From Pseudomonas baltica (GTDB lineage: Bacteria > Pseudomonadota > Gammaproteobacteria > Pseudomonadales > Pseudomonadaceae), in contig NZ_CP134771.1 in NCBI RefSeq assembly GCF_031880315.1, positions 1,426,001 to 1,490,000 of the forward strand: a stretch of 64,000 nt of DNA. The letters are read 5' to 3'. The notes below the pieces were generated by a model. The model was not told where the DNA came from, did no database searches, and saw only the letters and a program-made list of their open reading frames with translations. A program made the position numbers and the translations under genes. Below, piece after piece: positions 46,713-62,003 of the stretch; position 1 is the stretch's first letter; each line of letters opens with the position of its first letter.

Positions 46713-46724
46713 AGGCCGATGTCC

Positions 46725-47018
46725 TTAGTGGGTGTGACCGCAGTCGGGGCCGTGTACGTGGCCGTCATCTTCGTCGCCAGCATCGGCGGGTTCCATTTCC
46801 AGCTGCAGGCTGACCAGGTTGGTCGCCAGCGGGCGAAGCAGCAGATTGGCAAATTCGGCGTCGCCTTCTTCCACATCGACACCGATGAGCAATTGCCCAC
46901 GGCCATCCTGCTGAATCCACACTTCCTTGCCTTGCCAGATCACCGCGAAGCGGGTGCAGGAGGTTTCCAGCTGGGTGCCATCGGTATCTTCAAGGATCAG
47001 TTGCAGGGCGTCGGACAT
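46725..47018 (-). CDS. Small conserved protein in the ast operon (97 aa)
   Basis: A 97-residue cytoplasmic protein without signal or membrane segment. It reads SDALQLILEDTDGTQLETSC and ends in a His/Asp/Glu-rich tail (DAGDEDDGHVHGPDCGHTH), which could bind metal. It corresponds to the unnamed gene between aruB and aruE in P. aeruginosa (PA0900). Position suggests a link to the zinc enzyme AstE, which is only an inference. Confidence 0.75.
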   Translation of the reverse strand: MSDALQLILEDTDGTQLETSCTRFAVIWQGKEVWIQQDGRGQLLIGVDVEEGDAEFANLLLRPLATNLVSLQLEMEPADAGDEDDGHVHGPDCGHTH

Positions 47019-47030
47019 CGTTGTGTTCTC

Positions 47031-48377
47031 TCAGTTGAGTTGGAATGGATAAACCGCACCCAGATTCAGGATCCCGGTCAGTTCATCCAGTGCCGTACGG
47101 CACTCGTTCAATAATTGCGGATCGGCCATGTCGCTTTCGCCCAGGCGGTCGCGATAATGCCGGTCGACCCACTGCGTCAGTGTGTCGTACAACGGCGCGG
47201 TCATGATAACCCCTGGGTTGACCGCTGCCAGTTCCTGTTCGTTGAGCGCCACCCGCAAGCGCAGGCAGGCCGGGCCGCCGCCGTTTTGCATACTCTGCTT
47301 GAGATCGAAGACCTTGACCTCGCCGATCGGACCACCCGACTGCGTCAACTGCTGCAGATACGCCCAGACCCGCGGGTTGTTATTGCACTCCTGCGGTACG
47401 ATCAACAGCATCGAACCATCGGCTCGCGACAGCAACTGACTGTTGAACAGATAGGAACGCACCGCATCTTCCACCGAAACATCGGCCCGCGGCACGCTGA
47501 TGGCCTGGAACTCGCCACCACGCCTTGCCAGTTTAGCGTGCAGTTCGGCGATCAGCGCTGGCGTGTCGAGAAAGGCGTCCTGGTGATGGAACAGCAACTC
47601 GCCATTACCCACCGCAATCACGTCATTATGAAACACGCCTTGATCGATGACCGCTGGATTCTGCTGGGCGAACACCACGCCGTCATCGCTCAGGCCGTGC
47701 AACCGCGCTACCGCCTGGGACGCTTCGAGGGTCTGGCGCGCGGGATACTTCTGCGGCGCCGCGTAGCGGGTGTCGAAGGCGCTACGGCCATACACGAAAA
47801 ACTCGACGCCCGGTTCACCGTAGTGGCGACAGAAGCGCGTATGGTTGGCCGCGCCTTCGTCTCCGAACTGCGCAACCGCTGGCAAGGCGGCGTGATGAAC
47901 GAAATGCGCGGGGTCGTTGAACATCGATGCCAGCACCCGACTGGTGGTCGGGTGCTCGATGCTGCGATGGTATTTGCAGTTGAGGTTGGCCGCCGTGAAA
48001 TGGACGCGGCCATCACTCGTGTCGGCGCTGGGGCTGACCGTGGCGGCATTGGCCACCCACATGCTGGACGCCGAAGCGCTGGCGATGAGCAAGGGCATGG
48101 CATCGCGCGCGGCCCGCTCGATCACCTGACTGTCACTCCCGGTAAAGCCCAACGCACGCAGCCCGGCGACGTCCGGGCGCTCCTGCGGGGCCAGCACCCC
48201 TTGGACAAAACCCAGCTCCATCAGCGCTTTCATCTTGGCCAGGCCCTGGCGCGCCGCTTCCCGCGGATTGGACGCCAACTGACTGTTACCCTGGGAAGCG
48301 ACGTTGCCGTACGACAGCCCACCGTAGTTGTGGGTCGGGCCGACCAGACCATCAAAATTGACTTCAAACGCTTTCAT
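47031..48377 (-). CDS. astB: N-succinylarginine dihydrolase AstB
   Basis: Hydrolase of 448 residues that removes two ammonia and CO2 from succinylarginine to give succinylornithine. It has the amidinotransferase-like fold; start [20 protein letters not shown] is diagnostic, the catalytic histidine region is [20 protein letters not shown], and the nucleophile is in [16 protein letters not shown] near the end. Start ATG 48377; an upstream extension to 48422 runs into the REP element. Confidence 0.96.
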   Translation of the reverse strand: MKAFEVNFDGLVGPTHNYGGLSYGNVASQGNSQLASNPREAARQGLAKMKALMELGFVQGVLAPQERPDVAGLRALGFTGSDSQVIERAARDAMPLLIASASASSMWVANAATVSPSADTSDGRVHFTAANLNCKYHRSIEHPTTSRVLASMFNDPAHFVHHAALPAVAQFGDEGAANHTRFCRHYGEPGVEFFVYGRSAFDTRYAAPQKYPARQTLEASQAVARLHGLSDDGVVFAQQNPAVIDQGVFHNDVIAVGNGELLFHHQDAFLDTPALIAELHAKLARRGGEFQAISVPRADVSVEDAVRSYLFNSQLLSRADGSMLLIVPQECNNNPRVWAYLQQLTQSGGPIGEVKVFDLKQSMQNGGGPACLRLRVALNEQELAAVNPGVIMTAPLYDTLTQWVDRHYRDRLGESDMADPQLLNECRTALDELTGILNLGAVYPFQLN

Positions 48378-48412
48378 CGGCGCAACTCTCCAGCCACGGT
48401 GATCTTGGTCTC

Positions 48413-48478
48413 TAGGGGGCAAGCCCCCTCGCTACAGATTTTTGCGTGCGTCATGTAGCAAGGGGGCTTGCCCCCGGC
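48413..48478. repeat. REP-like inverted pair within the ast operon
   Basis: AGGGGGCAAGCCCCCTCGCT (continuing ACA) faces TGTAGCAAGGGGGCTTGCCC, an almost perfect inverted pair separated by about 15 bases. It lies between astD and astB and may lower expression of the distal genes. Confidence 0.75.
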
Positions 48479-48486
48479 AACGGTGC

Positions 48487-50981
<2,495 letters not shown>

Positions 50982-51056
50982 GCTATCTCCTCAGCGCCGG
51001 TCAACCGACCGCCGCGACACTCAACCAATGACACACTAGGGCAGGCGTGATGCCTG

Positions 51057-52073
51057 TCAGACCGCTACCAGGCGCACGCTCACGCCCTCTCCGACACCCA
51101 ACGCTTCGGCGGCGGCCAGATCGAGCGCCACAGGCTTGCCCGGCACCCAGTCGAGTTCCAGCAACACGGCGCGGTAATCCTGCAACTGGCCGTTGGAAAC
51201 CAGATATTGGCGCCCACTGCGCCGGCCTTCTTCGATCTTGACCGGCACCACACGACTCTGGGCAATGGAGCGAATGCTCGAGACGCGCGCGTGCAGGGTC
51301 GGACCGCCATCGAAGATATCGATGTAGTGGTCCGTCTCGAAGCCTTCTCGCATCAGGATATCGAAGGTGATCTGCGCCCGCGGATGCACCTGGCCCATAG
51401 CCTCCTGAGCGGCATCGGGCAACAACGGTACGTAGATGGGGTAATGGGGCATCAACTCAGCGAGAAAGGTCCGGCTCTTGAGCCCGCACAGGCGCTCGGC
51501 AGCAGCGTAATTGAGGTCGAAGAAATTGCGCCCGATGGCATCCCAGAACGGTGATTCGCCGTGCTCGTCGCTGTAGCCGACGATTTCGGTGACCACCGAA
51601 TCGGCGAAGCGCTCGGGATGGCTGGCAACGAACAACAGACGCCCACGCGAGTTGAGCTCCGACCAGGGCGTGCCCACCAGATCGGGGATCACATAGAAAC
51701 TGGTCAGCAGGCTGTTGCCGGTGAGGTCGTGGCACTGCGACAACACATGAATCTTGTTGTGGATCTTCAGCTCGCGAGACGCGTGCACGAAGGTCTCGTT
51801 ACGAAAACTGTAGAAGGGCTCGGAATACCCCGCCGAAGCGACGATGGCCGAACAGCCCACCAGACGCCCGCTGGCGGTGTCTTCAAGGACGAAGAAATAG
51901 CTTTCTTCGCCATTGAAGCTGACTTCGGCGGCAAACGACGCTTCCGATGCGGCGATCTTGTCGCCCAGGCGCTCGATATCGTCCGGCAGCGAAGTAACAC
52001 CGATGGGGCTGTCGGCAGCCAGACGCTTGACCTCGTCCAGATCAGCCGTTTGCGCGGGGCGCATGACCAGCAT
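51057..52073 (-). CDS. aruF: Arginine/ornithine succinyltransferase, alpha subunit AruF
   Basis: A 338-residue partner of AstA; the heteromer acts on arginine and ornithine. It begins MLVMRPAQTADLDEVKRLAA; CHDLTGNSLLTSFYVIPDLV and EIVGYSDEHGESPFWDAIGR match AstA positions, confirming the duplication, and DIFDGGPTLHARVSSIRSI is the conserved end. AGGAG lies eight bases before ATG 52073. It lies 69 bases after aruC and 75 before astA. Confidence 0.95.
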   Translation of the reverse strand: MLVMRPAQTADLDEVKRLAADSPIGVTSLPDDIERLGDKIAASEASFAAEVSFNGEESYFFVLEDTASGRLVGCSAIVASAGYSEPFYSFRNETFVHASRELKIHNKIHVLSQCHDLTGNSLLTSFYVIPDLVGTPWSELNSRGRLLFVASHPERFADSVVTEIVGYSDEHGESPFWDAIGRNFFDLNYAAAERLCGLKSRTFLAELMPHYPIYVPLLPDAAQEAMGQVHPRAQITFDILMREGFETDHYIDIFDGGPTLHARVSSIRSIAQSRVVPVKIEEGRRSGRQYLVSNGQLQDYRAVLLELDWVPGKPVALDLAAAEALGVGEGVSVRLVAV

Positions 52074-52142
52074 GGGTGTCACTCCTGTCATTGAATCTTG
52101 AACAGGCAGCAAGGGATGCCTGCTGCCGTTGATCGGCCTTGA

Positions 52143-54582
<2,440 letters not shown>

Positions 54583-54726
54583 GGGATACGGTCCGAAACC
54601 TGTTCAATGTCGCTGACCGGATGCCTGGGCACCCTGGAAATCCATCCGGTCAAACCGCGAGGTACGCAGCATGCCTTGTTTCTTCGCCCGGTGGCAGCGG
54701 CGAACTGTATCAATGCTCGATCCGGC

Positions 54727-55491
54727 CTATTTGAGGCTGCCGGATAGAAACTGCTGCAAACGTTCGGACTGCGGATTGCTCAACACCTGACGTGGATCGC
54801 CCTGCTCCTCGATACGGCCCTGATGGAGAAAAATCAGCTGATTGGACACTTCTCGAGCAAAGCCCATCTCGTGCGTGACCACCACCATGGTCCGGCCTTC
54901 CAGGGCCAGGCCTTTCATGACCTTGAGTACGTCGCCGACCAGCTCGGGATCGAGCGCTGAAGTGGGCTCGTCGAACAGCATCACCTCGGGTTCCACCGCC
55001 AGCGCCCGGGCGATCGCCACCCGCTGCTGCTCGCCACCGGACATGTGGCCGGGATAGGCATCCTTGCGGTGCCCGACGCCAACCTTGGCGAGATAATGCT
55101 CGGCCTTTTCGAGCGCCTCGCGCTTGCTCATGCCGAGCACGTGCATCGGCACTTCAATGACGTTTTCGAGGGCGGTCATGTGCGACCACAGGTTGAAATG
55201 CTGGAACACCATGGCCAGCCGCGAACGCAAGCGTTGCAGCTGCTTGGGGTCGGCAGCCCGCAGCGCGCCGTCCTTGCCAGGCACCAGCGCCAGCTCTTCG
55301 TCATTGAGCAGGATACGCCCGGCATGGGGTTGCTCAAGCAGGTTGATGCAGCGCAGGAAAGTACTCTTGCCCGAACCGCTGGAGCCGATGATGCTGATGA
55401 CATCGCCGGCCTTGGCGGCCAGCGACACGCCTTTGAGCACCTCGTGGCTGCCGTAGCGTTTGTGCAGGTCCTGGACTTCGAGTTTGTACAT
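54727..55491 (-). CDS. aotP: Arginine/ornithine ABC transporter ATPase AotP
   Basis: A 254-residue ABC ATPase of the HisP type. Walker [10 protein letters not shown] near residue 37, Q-loop [17 protein letters not shown], signature [15 protein letters not shown], Walker [15 protein letters not shown], and switch [11 protein letters not shown]. It powers the AotQ/AotM permease on the cytoplasmic side. The start [14 protein letters not shown] at 55491 is chosen; upstream frame is non-coding. Confidence 0.94.
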   Translation of the reverse strand: MYKLEVQDLHKRYGSHEVLKGVSLAAKAGDVISIIGSSGSGKSTFLRCINLLEQPHAGRILLNDEELALVPGKDGALRAADPKQLQRLRSRLAMVFQHFNLWSHMTALENVIEVPMHVLGMSKREALEKAEHYLAKVGVGHRKDAYPGHMSGGEQQRVAIARALAVEPEVMLFDEPTSALDPELVGDVLKVMKGLALEGRTMVVVTHEMGFAREVSNQLIFLHQGRIEEQGDPRQVLSNPQSERLQQFLSGSLK

Positions 55492-55537
55492 ATTCAGCGG
55501 TCTCAATCGGCGCTCGGGCGCCTGTGACGAAAAAGGC

Positions 55538-56233
55538 TCAGTGACGCGGCGCCATGTAGCCCAGCCAGCGGCGCTCGGCGCGCTTGAACAGGCGGACAAG
55601 GATGAAGGTCAGGCACAGATAGAACGCCCCGGCGGTGATGTACGCCTCGAACGGGAAGTAATACTTGGCGTAGACCGTCTGCGCAGCACCGGTGATATCC
55701 ATAAGGGTAACGATGGACGCCAGACTGGTGGTCTGCAGCATCATGATTACCTCGTTGCTGTATTGCGGCAGCGCCCGGCGCAAGGCCGAGGGCAGCAGGA
55801 TGCGCCGATACAGCTGGCGCGGCGACATGCCCATGGCGCGGGCGGCCTCGATCTCGCCCGGCGGCGTGGCGCGCAGGCTGCCTGCAATGATCTCGGCGGT
55901 GTAGGCACTGGTATTGATCGCAAACGCCAGGCAGGCGCAGAAGGTCGCGCTCTTGAGCAGCGGCCAGAACAGGCTCTCGCGCACGGCGGCAAACTGCGAC
56001 AGACCGTAGTAGATCAGAAACAACTGCACCAGCATCGGCGTGCCGCGGATCACGTAGGTGTAGAACCACGCCGGCCAGTTGATCAGGCGGTTCTTCGAGA
56101 CCCGCATCAGCGCCAGCGGCAAGGCCGCCAGCAAGCCGAAAAACAGCGAAATGCCCAGCAGCTTGAGGGTTTCGAGCATGCCCCAGAAGTACAGTGGCAG
56201 GTTGGCCCAGACCACGTGGTAATCGAATATCAC
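55538..56233 (-). CDS. aotM: Arginine/ornithine ABC transporter permease AotM
   Basis: A 231-residue inner-membrane permease of the HisM type with five to six helices. It begins [20 protein letters not shown], and the ATPase-contact EAA loop reads [40 protein letters not shown] is characteristic. It pairs with AotQ, 10 bases upstream, and AotP, 46 bases downstream. Confidence 0.93.
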   Translation of the reverse strand: MIFDYHVVWANLPLYFWGMLETLKLLGISLFFGLLAALPLALMRVSKNRLINWPAWFYTYVIRGTPMLVQLFLIYYGLSQFAAVRESLFWPLLKSATFCACLAFAINTSAYTAEIIAGSLRATPPGEIEAARAMGMSPRQLYRRILLPSALRRALPQYSNEVIMMLQTTSLASIVTLMDITGAAQTVYAKYYFPFEAYITAGAFYLCLTFILVRLFKRAERRWLGYMAPRH

Positions 56234-56243
56234 AGCAACCCCC

Positions 56244-56933
56244 TCACAGATCGGCCATCCGCACGCCCACCGAATAGCGGCGCTCGACCCAGCGCAGCAC
56301 CAGCAGCGACACGCTGGTCAGCACCAGGTACATGCCCGCCACGGCAAGGTAGAAGGTAAAGGGCTTGCCGGTAGCGTCACCGGCCTGCTTGGCCTTGAAC
56401 ATCATGTCTTGCAGGCCGACTACCGACACCAGCGCCGTAGCCTTGGTAAGCACCAGCCAGTTATTGGTGAACCCCGGGATCGCCAGGCGAATCATCTGCG
56501 GCACCAGCACCCGGAAGAACACCTTCAGCCGACTCATGCCATAGGCGATACCCGCTTCGGCCTGGCCCTTGGGGATGGCCATGAACGCGCCGCGGAAGGT
56601 CTCGGACAGGTAGGCGCCAAAAATGAAACCCAAGGTGAAGATGCCCGACACCAGCGGATCGAGGTCGATGTAGTCGTCATGCCCCAACAGCGGCGCGACG
56701 GTATTGAGCAGCACCTGGCCGCCGTAGAAGATCAGCAGTATCAACACCAGGTCGGGGATGCCGCGGATCACCGTCGAATACAGGTCGCCCAACCATGCCA
56801 CCCAGCGCACCGGCGACAGGCGCATGGCGACGCTGATCAGCCCCAGGGCGATGGCCAGCGCCATCGAACACAAAGCCAGCTCCAGCGTCAGCCATGCTCC
56901 GTCGAGAATGACGGCACCGTAACCGCTCAGCAC
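56244..56933 (-). CDS. aotQ: Arginine/ornithine ABC transporter permease AotQ
   Basis: A HisQ-type permease of 229 residues. IRGIPDLVLILLIFYGGQVL and the EAA loop GAFMAIPKGQAEAGIAYGMS are diagnostic. I place the start at GTG 56933 (V/M-LSGYGAVILDGAWLTLEL), which aligns with the usual M-L-x-GYG start and gives the usual length. There is no strong ribosome site. An ATG at 57032 would add 33 residues of unlikely sequence. A mini-frame of eight codons (MTNGFCLC) with its own GGAG ends on the TGA that overlaps this GTG, so coupling is possible. Confidence 0.85.
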   Translation of the reverse strand: MLSGYGAVILDGAWLTLELALCSMALAIALGLISVAMRLSPVRWVAWLGDLYSTVIRGIPDLVLILLIFYGGQVLLNTVAPLLGHDDYIDLDPLVSGIFTLGFIFGAYLSETFRGAFMAIPKGQAEAGIAYGMSRLKVFFRVLVPQMIRLAIPGFTNNWLVLTKATALVSVVGLQDMMFKAKQAGDATGKPFTFYLAVAGMYLVLTSVSLLVLRWVERRYSVGVRMADL

Positions 56934-57037
56934 AGGCAAAAGCCATTGGTCATCGAAATGTTCTCCAGCAGAATGTTCTTCAGCAAAACGAACAATGGCG
57001 TGCACCACGCCAAAGCCCGCAGCGCACACCATTACAG

Positions 57038-57061
57038 CCCCTGTAGCGAGGGGGCCTGCAT
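57038..57061. repeat. Single REP-like arm between aotJ and aotQ
   Basis: CCCTGTAGCGAGGGGGCCTG is one half of the element seen elsewhere in the window; no partner is visible. The gap 56934-57070 contains nothing else clear, apart from the eight-codon frame before aotQ. Confidence 0.4.
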
Positions 57062-57070
57062 GCGATATGG

Positions 57071-57847
57071 TTATTGCCCGTAGATATCGAAGTCGAAGTA
57101 CTTGTCCTGGATCTTCTTGTAGGTGCCGTTGGCGCGGATCGCGGTGATGGCAGCGTTCAAGCGGTCGAGGTCAGCCTGGTCGCCTTTGCGCACAGCGATG
57201 CCGATGCCGTCACCGAAGTACTTGGCGTCGGTGAACGCCGGACCGGTGAAAGCGTAGCCTTTGCCGGCGTCGGTGTTGAGGAAACCGTCCTGCAGCAGCG
57301 TGGCGTCAGCCAGGGTACCGTCGAGGCGACCGGCGCTGACGTCCAGGTAGATTTCGTTCTGCGAGCTGTAGGGCTTGACCTCGACACCCAGCGGCTGCAG
57401 CACTTCGGTGGCGAAACGTTCGTGGATCGAACCACGCTGCACGCCGATGACCTTGCCCTTGAGCTCGGCCATGCTGTCGCTGACCGTGGTGCCCTGCTTC
57501 ATCACCAGGCGCGCCGGGGTGTTGTAGTACTTGTTGGTGAAGTCCACCGATTGCTTGCGCTCGTCGGTGATCGACATGGACGACAGGATGGCGTCGATCT
57601 TGCGCACTTTGAGCGCCGGGATCAGGCCATCGAACGGTTGCTCGACCCAAGTGCACTTGACCTTCATCTCGGCGCACAGGGCGTTGCCGATGTCGTAGTC
57701 GAAGCCGACGATGCTGCCATCCGGAGCCTTGGACGCAAACGGAGGATAAGCAGCCTCGATACCGATCTTCAGCGGTTTTTCATCGGCGAAGGCCGACATC
57801 GACAGCACGGACAATGCCAGGGCACCAAACAGGGCGAGCTTCTTCAT
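57071..57847 (-). CDS. aotJ: Arginine/ornithine-binding periplasmic protein AotJ
   Basis: A 258-residue LAO/HisJ-type binding protein. The signal peptide [20 protein letters not shown] is cut before [20 protein letters not shown]. Ligand residues lie in [20 protein letters not shown] and [20 protein letters not shown], typical for basic amino acids. Start ATG 57847 with GGAG nine bases upstream. First gene of the aot operon, with ArgR-type sites upstream. Confidence 0.95.
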   Translation of the reverse strand: MKKLALFGALALSVLSMSAFADEKPLKIGIEAAYPPFASKAPDGSIVGFDYDIGNALCAEMKVKCTWVEQPFDGLIPALKVRKIDAILSSMSITDERKQSVDFTNKYYNTPARLVMKQGTTVSDSMAELKGKVIGVQRGSIHERFATEVLQPLGVEVKPYSSQNEIYLDVSAGRLDGTLADATLLQDGFLNTDAGKGYAFTGPAFTDAKYFGDGIGIAVRKGDQADLDRLNAAITAIRANGTYKKIQDKYFDFDIYGQ

Positions 57848-57948
57848 AGGTGAAGACTCCAACGAAAGCGGGCAGTAAAAAGCAGAATGGGGGCGAACCC
57901 AGTATGCGAGGGGATACGACAAAGAATGAAATCGGTGGTCGATCAGGG

Positions 57949-58007
57949 TCGACAATTGACGCGCATTTTAACGACCGATGGCCGGCCGATATTTCTTCAA
58001 TGCGACA
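57949..58007 (-). promoter_or_regulatory. ArgR-type half-sites in the aotJ promoter
   Basis: On the minus strand TGTCGCATTGAAGAAA (58007 to 57992) matches TGTCGC-N8-AA exactly, and a weaker TGTCGACCCTGATCGA starts at 57954, 53 bases downstream. A third TGTCGT starts at 57921. This mirrors the 52-base spacing in the aruC promoter. Confidence 0.6.
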
Positions 58008-58082
58008 AGTAGTTATAGATGCACCAAGTTGGCGCCGAGCGGGAGTTGACTAAAAACGGATATTCTGAAATCACCAAAAACC

Positions 58083-58166
58083 CAGTGGGAGCGGCGCATG
58101 CCCGCGAAGACCGCAGTCGCAACAACGCGAATCAAAGGCTTCGTGGGCAGAGCCCGCTCCCACTGG
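58083..58166. repeat. REP-like inverted pair
   Basis: CAGTGGGAGCGGCGCATGCC (with CGCGAAG) faces CTTCGTGGGCAGAGCCCGCT (with CCCACTG). It lies just after the acs stop, in the gap before aotJ's promoter. Confidence 0.7.
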
Positions 58167-58174
58167 GACCGAAG

Positions 58175-60130
58175 TCAAGCGACTTTCATGGTCCTGTGCG
58201 TCTCGATCAGGTGCTGTACCACCCCCGGATCGGCCAAGGTGGAGATATCGCCGAGCGCGTCGTATTCCCCGGTGGCTATCTTGCGCAAGATACGGCGCAT
58301 GATCTTGCCCGAACGGGTCTTGGGCAGGCCCGGCGCCCACTGGATGACATCCGGCGAAGCGATCGGACCGATCTCCTTACGCACCCAGTTCTTCAGTTCG
58401 AGGCGTAAGGCCTCGCTGGGCTCTTCGCCGCCGTTGAGAGTGACGTAGACATAAATGCCCTGGCCTTTCAGGTCATGGGGCACGCCCACCACCGCCGCCT
58501 CGGCCACTTTCGGATGGGCGACCATGGCGCTTTCGATCTCGGCCGTGCCCATGCGGTGCCCGGACACGTTGAGCACGTCGTCGACCCGCCCGGTGATCCA
58601 GTAGTAGCCATCCTCATCGCGCCGCGCACCGTCGCCGGTGAAGTACATGCCGCGGAAGGTCTTGAAATAGGTGTCGACGAAACGGTCGTGATCGCCATAC
58701 AGCGTGCGCGACTGACCCGGCCAGGAGTCGAGGATCACCAGATTGCCTTCGTTGGCGCCTTCGATGATGTTACCCAGGTTGTCGACCAGCGCCGGCACCA
58801 CGCCGAAGAACGGCTTGGTCGCCGAGCCCGGCTTGAGGCCTGTTGCACCCGGCAGCGGGCTGATGAGAATGCCGCCGGTTTCGGTCTGCCACCAGGTGTC
58901 GACGATCGGGCAATGCTGCTTGCCGATGGTGTTGTAGTACCAGTTCCAGGCCTCGGGGTTGATGGGCTCACCCACTGAGCCGAGCAGGCGCAGGCTCGAA
59001 CCGTCTGCACCTTCGACCGCCTTGGTGCCCTCCGCCATCATGGCGCGGATCGCCGTAGGGGCGGTGTAGAGGATGTTGACCTTGTGCTTGTCGATGATTT
59101 TCGACAGCCGTGTGATGTCCGGGTAGTTGGGCACGCCTTCGAACAGCAAGGTGGTGGCGCCGTTTGCCAGCGGCCCGTAGACGATGTAGCTGTGGCCAGT
59201 GACCCAGCCCACATCGGCGGTGCACCAATAGATGTCGCCAGGCTTGTAGTCGAACACCCGCTCGTGGGTCAGCGCGGCATACACCAGATAGCCCCCAGTG
59301 GTGTGCAGCACGCCTTTTGGCTTGCCGGTGGACCCGGAGGTGTAAAGGATGAACAGCGGCTCTTCGGCGCCCATCTCCTTGGGCAGGCAATGACTGGAAG
59401 CGACCTTCATCAGGTCTTCGTACCAGATGTCACGATGCTGGTGCCAGGCGATGTCGCCGCCAGTACGCTTGCAGACGATGATCTTCTGCACACTTTTGGT
59501 GTCGGGGTTGGTCAGCGCCAGGTCGACGTTAGCCTTCAGCGCCGTGCGCTTGCCGCCACGCAGGCCTTCGTCGGCGGTGATCACCACCTTGGACTGGCAG
59601 TCGCTGATGCGCCCGGCCAGGGCCTCGGGCGAGAAGCCGCCGAATACCACGGAGTGAATGGCGCCGATGCGCGTGCAGGCCAGCATCGCCACCACGGCCT
59701 CGGGAATCATCGGCATGTAGATAGTCACGACGTCGCCGCGGTGCACGTCCTGACCGCGCAGGGCGTTGGCGAACTTGCAGACTTGCTCGTGCAGCTCGCG
59801 GTAGGTGATGTTGCGGTGTTCCGAAGGGTCATCGCCCTCCCAGATGATCGCTATCTGATCGCCGCGCTCGGCGAGGTGCCGGTCCAGGCAATTATGGGAA
59901 ACGTTGAGCGTCCCGTCGGCAAACCACTTGATATCGACATGGTGATCGTCGAAGGACGTCTGTTTGACCGTGGTAAAGGGCTTGATCCAGTCGAGACGCT
60001 GGGCCTGTTCGCGCCAGAAACCGTCGGGGTTGATCACCGACTGCTGATACATCGCCTTGTAGGTCGCTTCGTCCGTCAAGGTACTAGCCGCTACGTCGGG
60101 GCGAACCGGATAAAGGGAAGCCGCACTCAT
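58175..60130 (-). CDS. acs: Acetyl-CoA synthetase
   Basis: AMP-forming acetate-CoA ligase of 651 residues, the usual length. It begins [20 protein letters not shown]. The adenylate motif is [36 protein letters not shown] is the acetate pocket; and [15 protein letters not shown] holds the catalytic lysine that is acetylated for control in the family. Two ATGs (60133 and 60130) are adjacent; GAGGA lies upstream of both. Regulation elements in the 152-base gap before the PhhR-like gene are not clear. Confidence 0.97.
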   Translation of the reverse strand: MSAASLYPVRPDVAASTLTDEATYKAMYQQSVINPDGFWREQAQRLDWIKPFTTVKQTSFDDHHVDIKWFADGTLNVSHNCLDRHLAERGDQIAIIWEGDDPSEHRNITYRELHEQVCKFANALRGQDVHRGDVVTIYMPMIPEAVVAMLACTRIGAIHSVVFGGFSPEALAGRISDCQSKVVITADEGLRGGKRTALKANVDLALTNPDTKSVQKIIVCKRTGGDIAWHQHRDIWYEDLMKVASSHCLPKEMGAEEPLFILYTSGSTGKPKGVLHTTGGYLVYAALTHERVFDYKPGDIYWCTADVGWVTGHSYIVYGPLANGATTLLFEGVPNYPDITRLSKIIDKHKVNILYTAPTAIRAMMAEGTKAVEGADGSSLRLLGSVGEPINPEAWNWYYNTIGKQHCPIVDTWWQTETGGILISPLPGATGLKPGSATKPFFGVVPALVDNLGNIIEGANEGNLVILDSWPGQSRTLYGDHDRFVDTYFKTFRGMYFTGDGARRDEDGYYWITGRVDDVLNVSGHRMGTAEIESAMVAHPKVAEAAVVGVPHDLKGQGIYVYVTLNGGEEPSEALRLELKNWVRKEIGPIASPDVIQWAPGLPKTRSGKIMRRILRKIATGEYDALGDISTLADPGVVQHLIETHRTMKVA

Positions 60131-60282
60131 CATAAGGTTCCTCAGCACAATCGTTGTTTTTGTATGGCCGTGTTGTAAGCCGGATCCCCGCTAAAGGCCA
60201 TTCGACAATGGTAGTAAAACAAGGGTAGCCAATTATTCATGCGAGGGATGGGCGCGTAAAAGGTTCACCGCGGCCAATGCGT

Positions 60283-61839
60283 TCAATGCCCTTCGCTGAC
60301 GCCATAGGCCCGCAGTTTGTTGGCGATGGTGGTATGGGAAACCCCCAGGCGTTTGCCCAACGAGCGACTGGTGCCGAAATCGCGATACAGGCGTTCGAGC
60401 ACGGCCTTTTCGAAGCGCCCGACGATTTCGCCCAGGTCGCCATCCAGGGAAAACTCGCCGAGCGGCGGTTGCTCGCCGAAATCCGCCAGGCGCAAATGCT
60501 CGGCGCGGATCAAGCGCCCTGCGCTCAAGGCCACTGCCTGGAACAGCACGTCTTCGAGCTGGCGCACATTGCCTGGCCAGTGATAGAGCCGCAACCGGTC
60601 TTGCGCGCTAGGCAACAACGTCGGCAGCGGGCAGCCGATCTGATGGCTCGCCTGAGCCAGAAAATGCCGCTCCAGCTCGCCGAGGCCGTCCATGCAGTCG
60701 CGCAAGGGCGGAATATCAAGCGTCAACACGCTGAGGCGCCGGTGCAGCTCCTGGCTGAATTCGCCAAGCTCGCTGCTGGCGGCCAGATCGATCTGGGTCG
60801 AACAGATAATGCGAACATCCAGCGCCACCTGCTCCTCGCTGCCGACCCGGCAGAACCAGCCCTGCTGCAGATAGCTGAGCAATTTGGCCTGCAGGCGCGG
60901 GCTCAACGCCCCGACGCCGTCAATCAACAGGCTGCCGCCGGCCGCCAGTTCCAACAGCCCGAGGCGGCCATCGCTGCGCGCGCCCTCGAACGCCGCCGGG
61001 CCGTAGCCGAACAGCTCGGTGTCGATCATCGGCTCCGACAAATCGGCGCAGTTGAGCACCATGAAGGGTGCCTGGGCCCGCGGACTGAGGAAATGGCAGG
61101 CGCGGGCGAGGAGTTTCTTGCCGGTGCCGGGCTCGCCACTGATCAGCAGCGGTGCATCGACCGTGGCCATGCGCTGCGCCGCTTCGACCACCGCCGTCAG
61201 GGCCCGCGAGCTGTGAAAGATACTGTCGAAACCATGTAGCTCGCGTTTGCGCACCTGATAGATGCCCTCGCCCACGTGATCGGCACGGTGCAGGGTCAGC
61301 ACCGCACCGGCCAGGCTGTCTTCCTCGGCGACCGGTGCGTCCAGCGGGGCGATATCGGCCAGATAGGCGTCACCGCAGACGTTCATCCGCAGCCCCTGAA
61401 CCGCCGAGGCGTTGGCGCCAAGCAGGTCCGGCAAGTGCGCAGCATCGGTGTAGTGCGACAGCTCCAGGCCATGCAGTTGATCGACAGGCACTTCGAGCAT
61501 TTGCACCGCAGCACGATTGGCGGCGACGATGGCACCGTCGCGATCGATGGACAGCACCGGGTCGCGCAGCGCGCCCAGCAGGGTGTCAAGTTCGGTACGC
61601 TGGCGCTCGCTGGGCATCAGGTGCACGCTACGCAAGCTGATCACACCCGCCACAGCCGATAACGCTGCAGATATCGCCTGCAAACCGTCGCGCGTCAGTT
61701 GCGGGCAGCGCAGGTACAGCACGTCGTTGTTATTGCCTGCGACTTCGGTACGCGACACCTGGATATCCTGCGCAATCAGCAGGTCGAGGATGTCGCGCAG
61801 AATGCCGATTCGATTCTGGCAATGAACCTTGATTCGCAT
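60283..61839 (-). CDS. PhhR/TyrR-like regulator (ACT-PAS-AAA+-HTH)
   Basis: A 518-residue regulator of aromatic amino acid metabolism type. N-terminal ACT domain (MRIKVHCQNRIGILRDIL), a PAS domain (about 83-150, LSIDRDGAIVAANRAAVQML), an AAA+ domain with Walker A GEPGTGKK at 235-242, and a Fis-like helix-turn-helix at the end (GKRLGVSHTTIANKLRAYG). The sigma-54 contact GAFTGA is replaced by GPAAFEGA, as in TyrR/PhhR, which act on sigma-70. Usual PhhR has GETGTGKE; this protein has Pro and a second Lys. It diverges from phhB. Confidence 0.88.
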   Translation of the reverse strand: MRIKVHCQNRIGILRDILDLLIAQDIQVSRTEVAGNNNDVLYLRCPQLTRDGLQAISAALSAVAGVISLRSVHLMPSERQRTELDTLLGALRDPVLSIDRDGAIVAANRAAVQMLEVPVDQLHGLELSHYTDAAHLPDLLGANASAVQGLRMNVCGDAYLADIAPLDAPVAEEDSLAGAVLTLHRADHVGEGIYQVRKRELHGFDSIFHSSRALTAVVEAAQRMATVDAPLLISGEPGTGKKLLARACHFLSPRAQAPFMVLNCADLSEPMIDTELFGYGPAAFEGARSDGRLGLLELAAGGSLLIDGVGALSPRLQAKLLSYLQQGWFCRVGSEEQVALDVRIICSTQIDLAASSELGEFSQELHRRLSVLTLDIPPLRDCMDGLGELERHFLAQASHQIGCPLPTLLPSAQDRLRLYHWPGNVRQLEDVLFQAVALSAGRLIRAEHLRLADFGEQPPLGEFSLDGDLGEIVGRFEKAVLERLYRDFGTSRSLGKRLGVSHTTIANKLRAYGVSEGH

Positions 61840-61896
61840 GGCCAATCCTTATTGTCATGAGGCACGCATTGAGCGATGGGCGAATGCGGGGAACCG

Positions 61897-61914
61897 TGTA
61901 AAGAATAGATGACA
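61897..61914. promoter_or_regulatory. TyrR/PhhR box candidate
   Basis: TGTAAA-GAATAG-ATGACA fits the TGTAAA-N6-TTTACA box with two mismatches, both in the second half. It is centred about 98 bases before phhB and 66 before the regulator gene. Confidence 0.5.
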
Positions 61915-62003
61915 AAATAGACCGCTCGTCCGTTACGGTGATCGTCGGTCAATGGATCTACCGTTCGTCGGCAACGCCGACCTCAACCACTCAGGAGTGC
62001 CCG

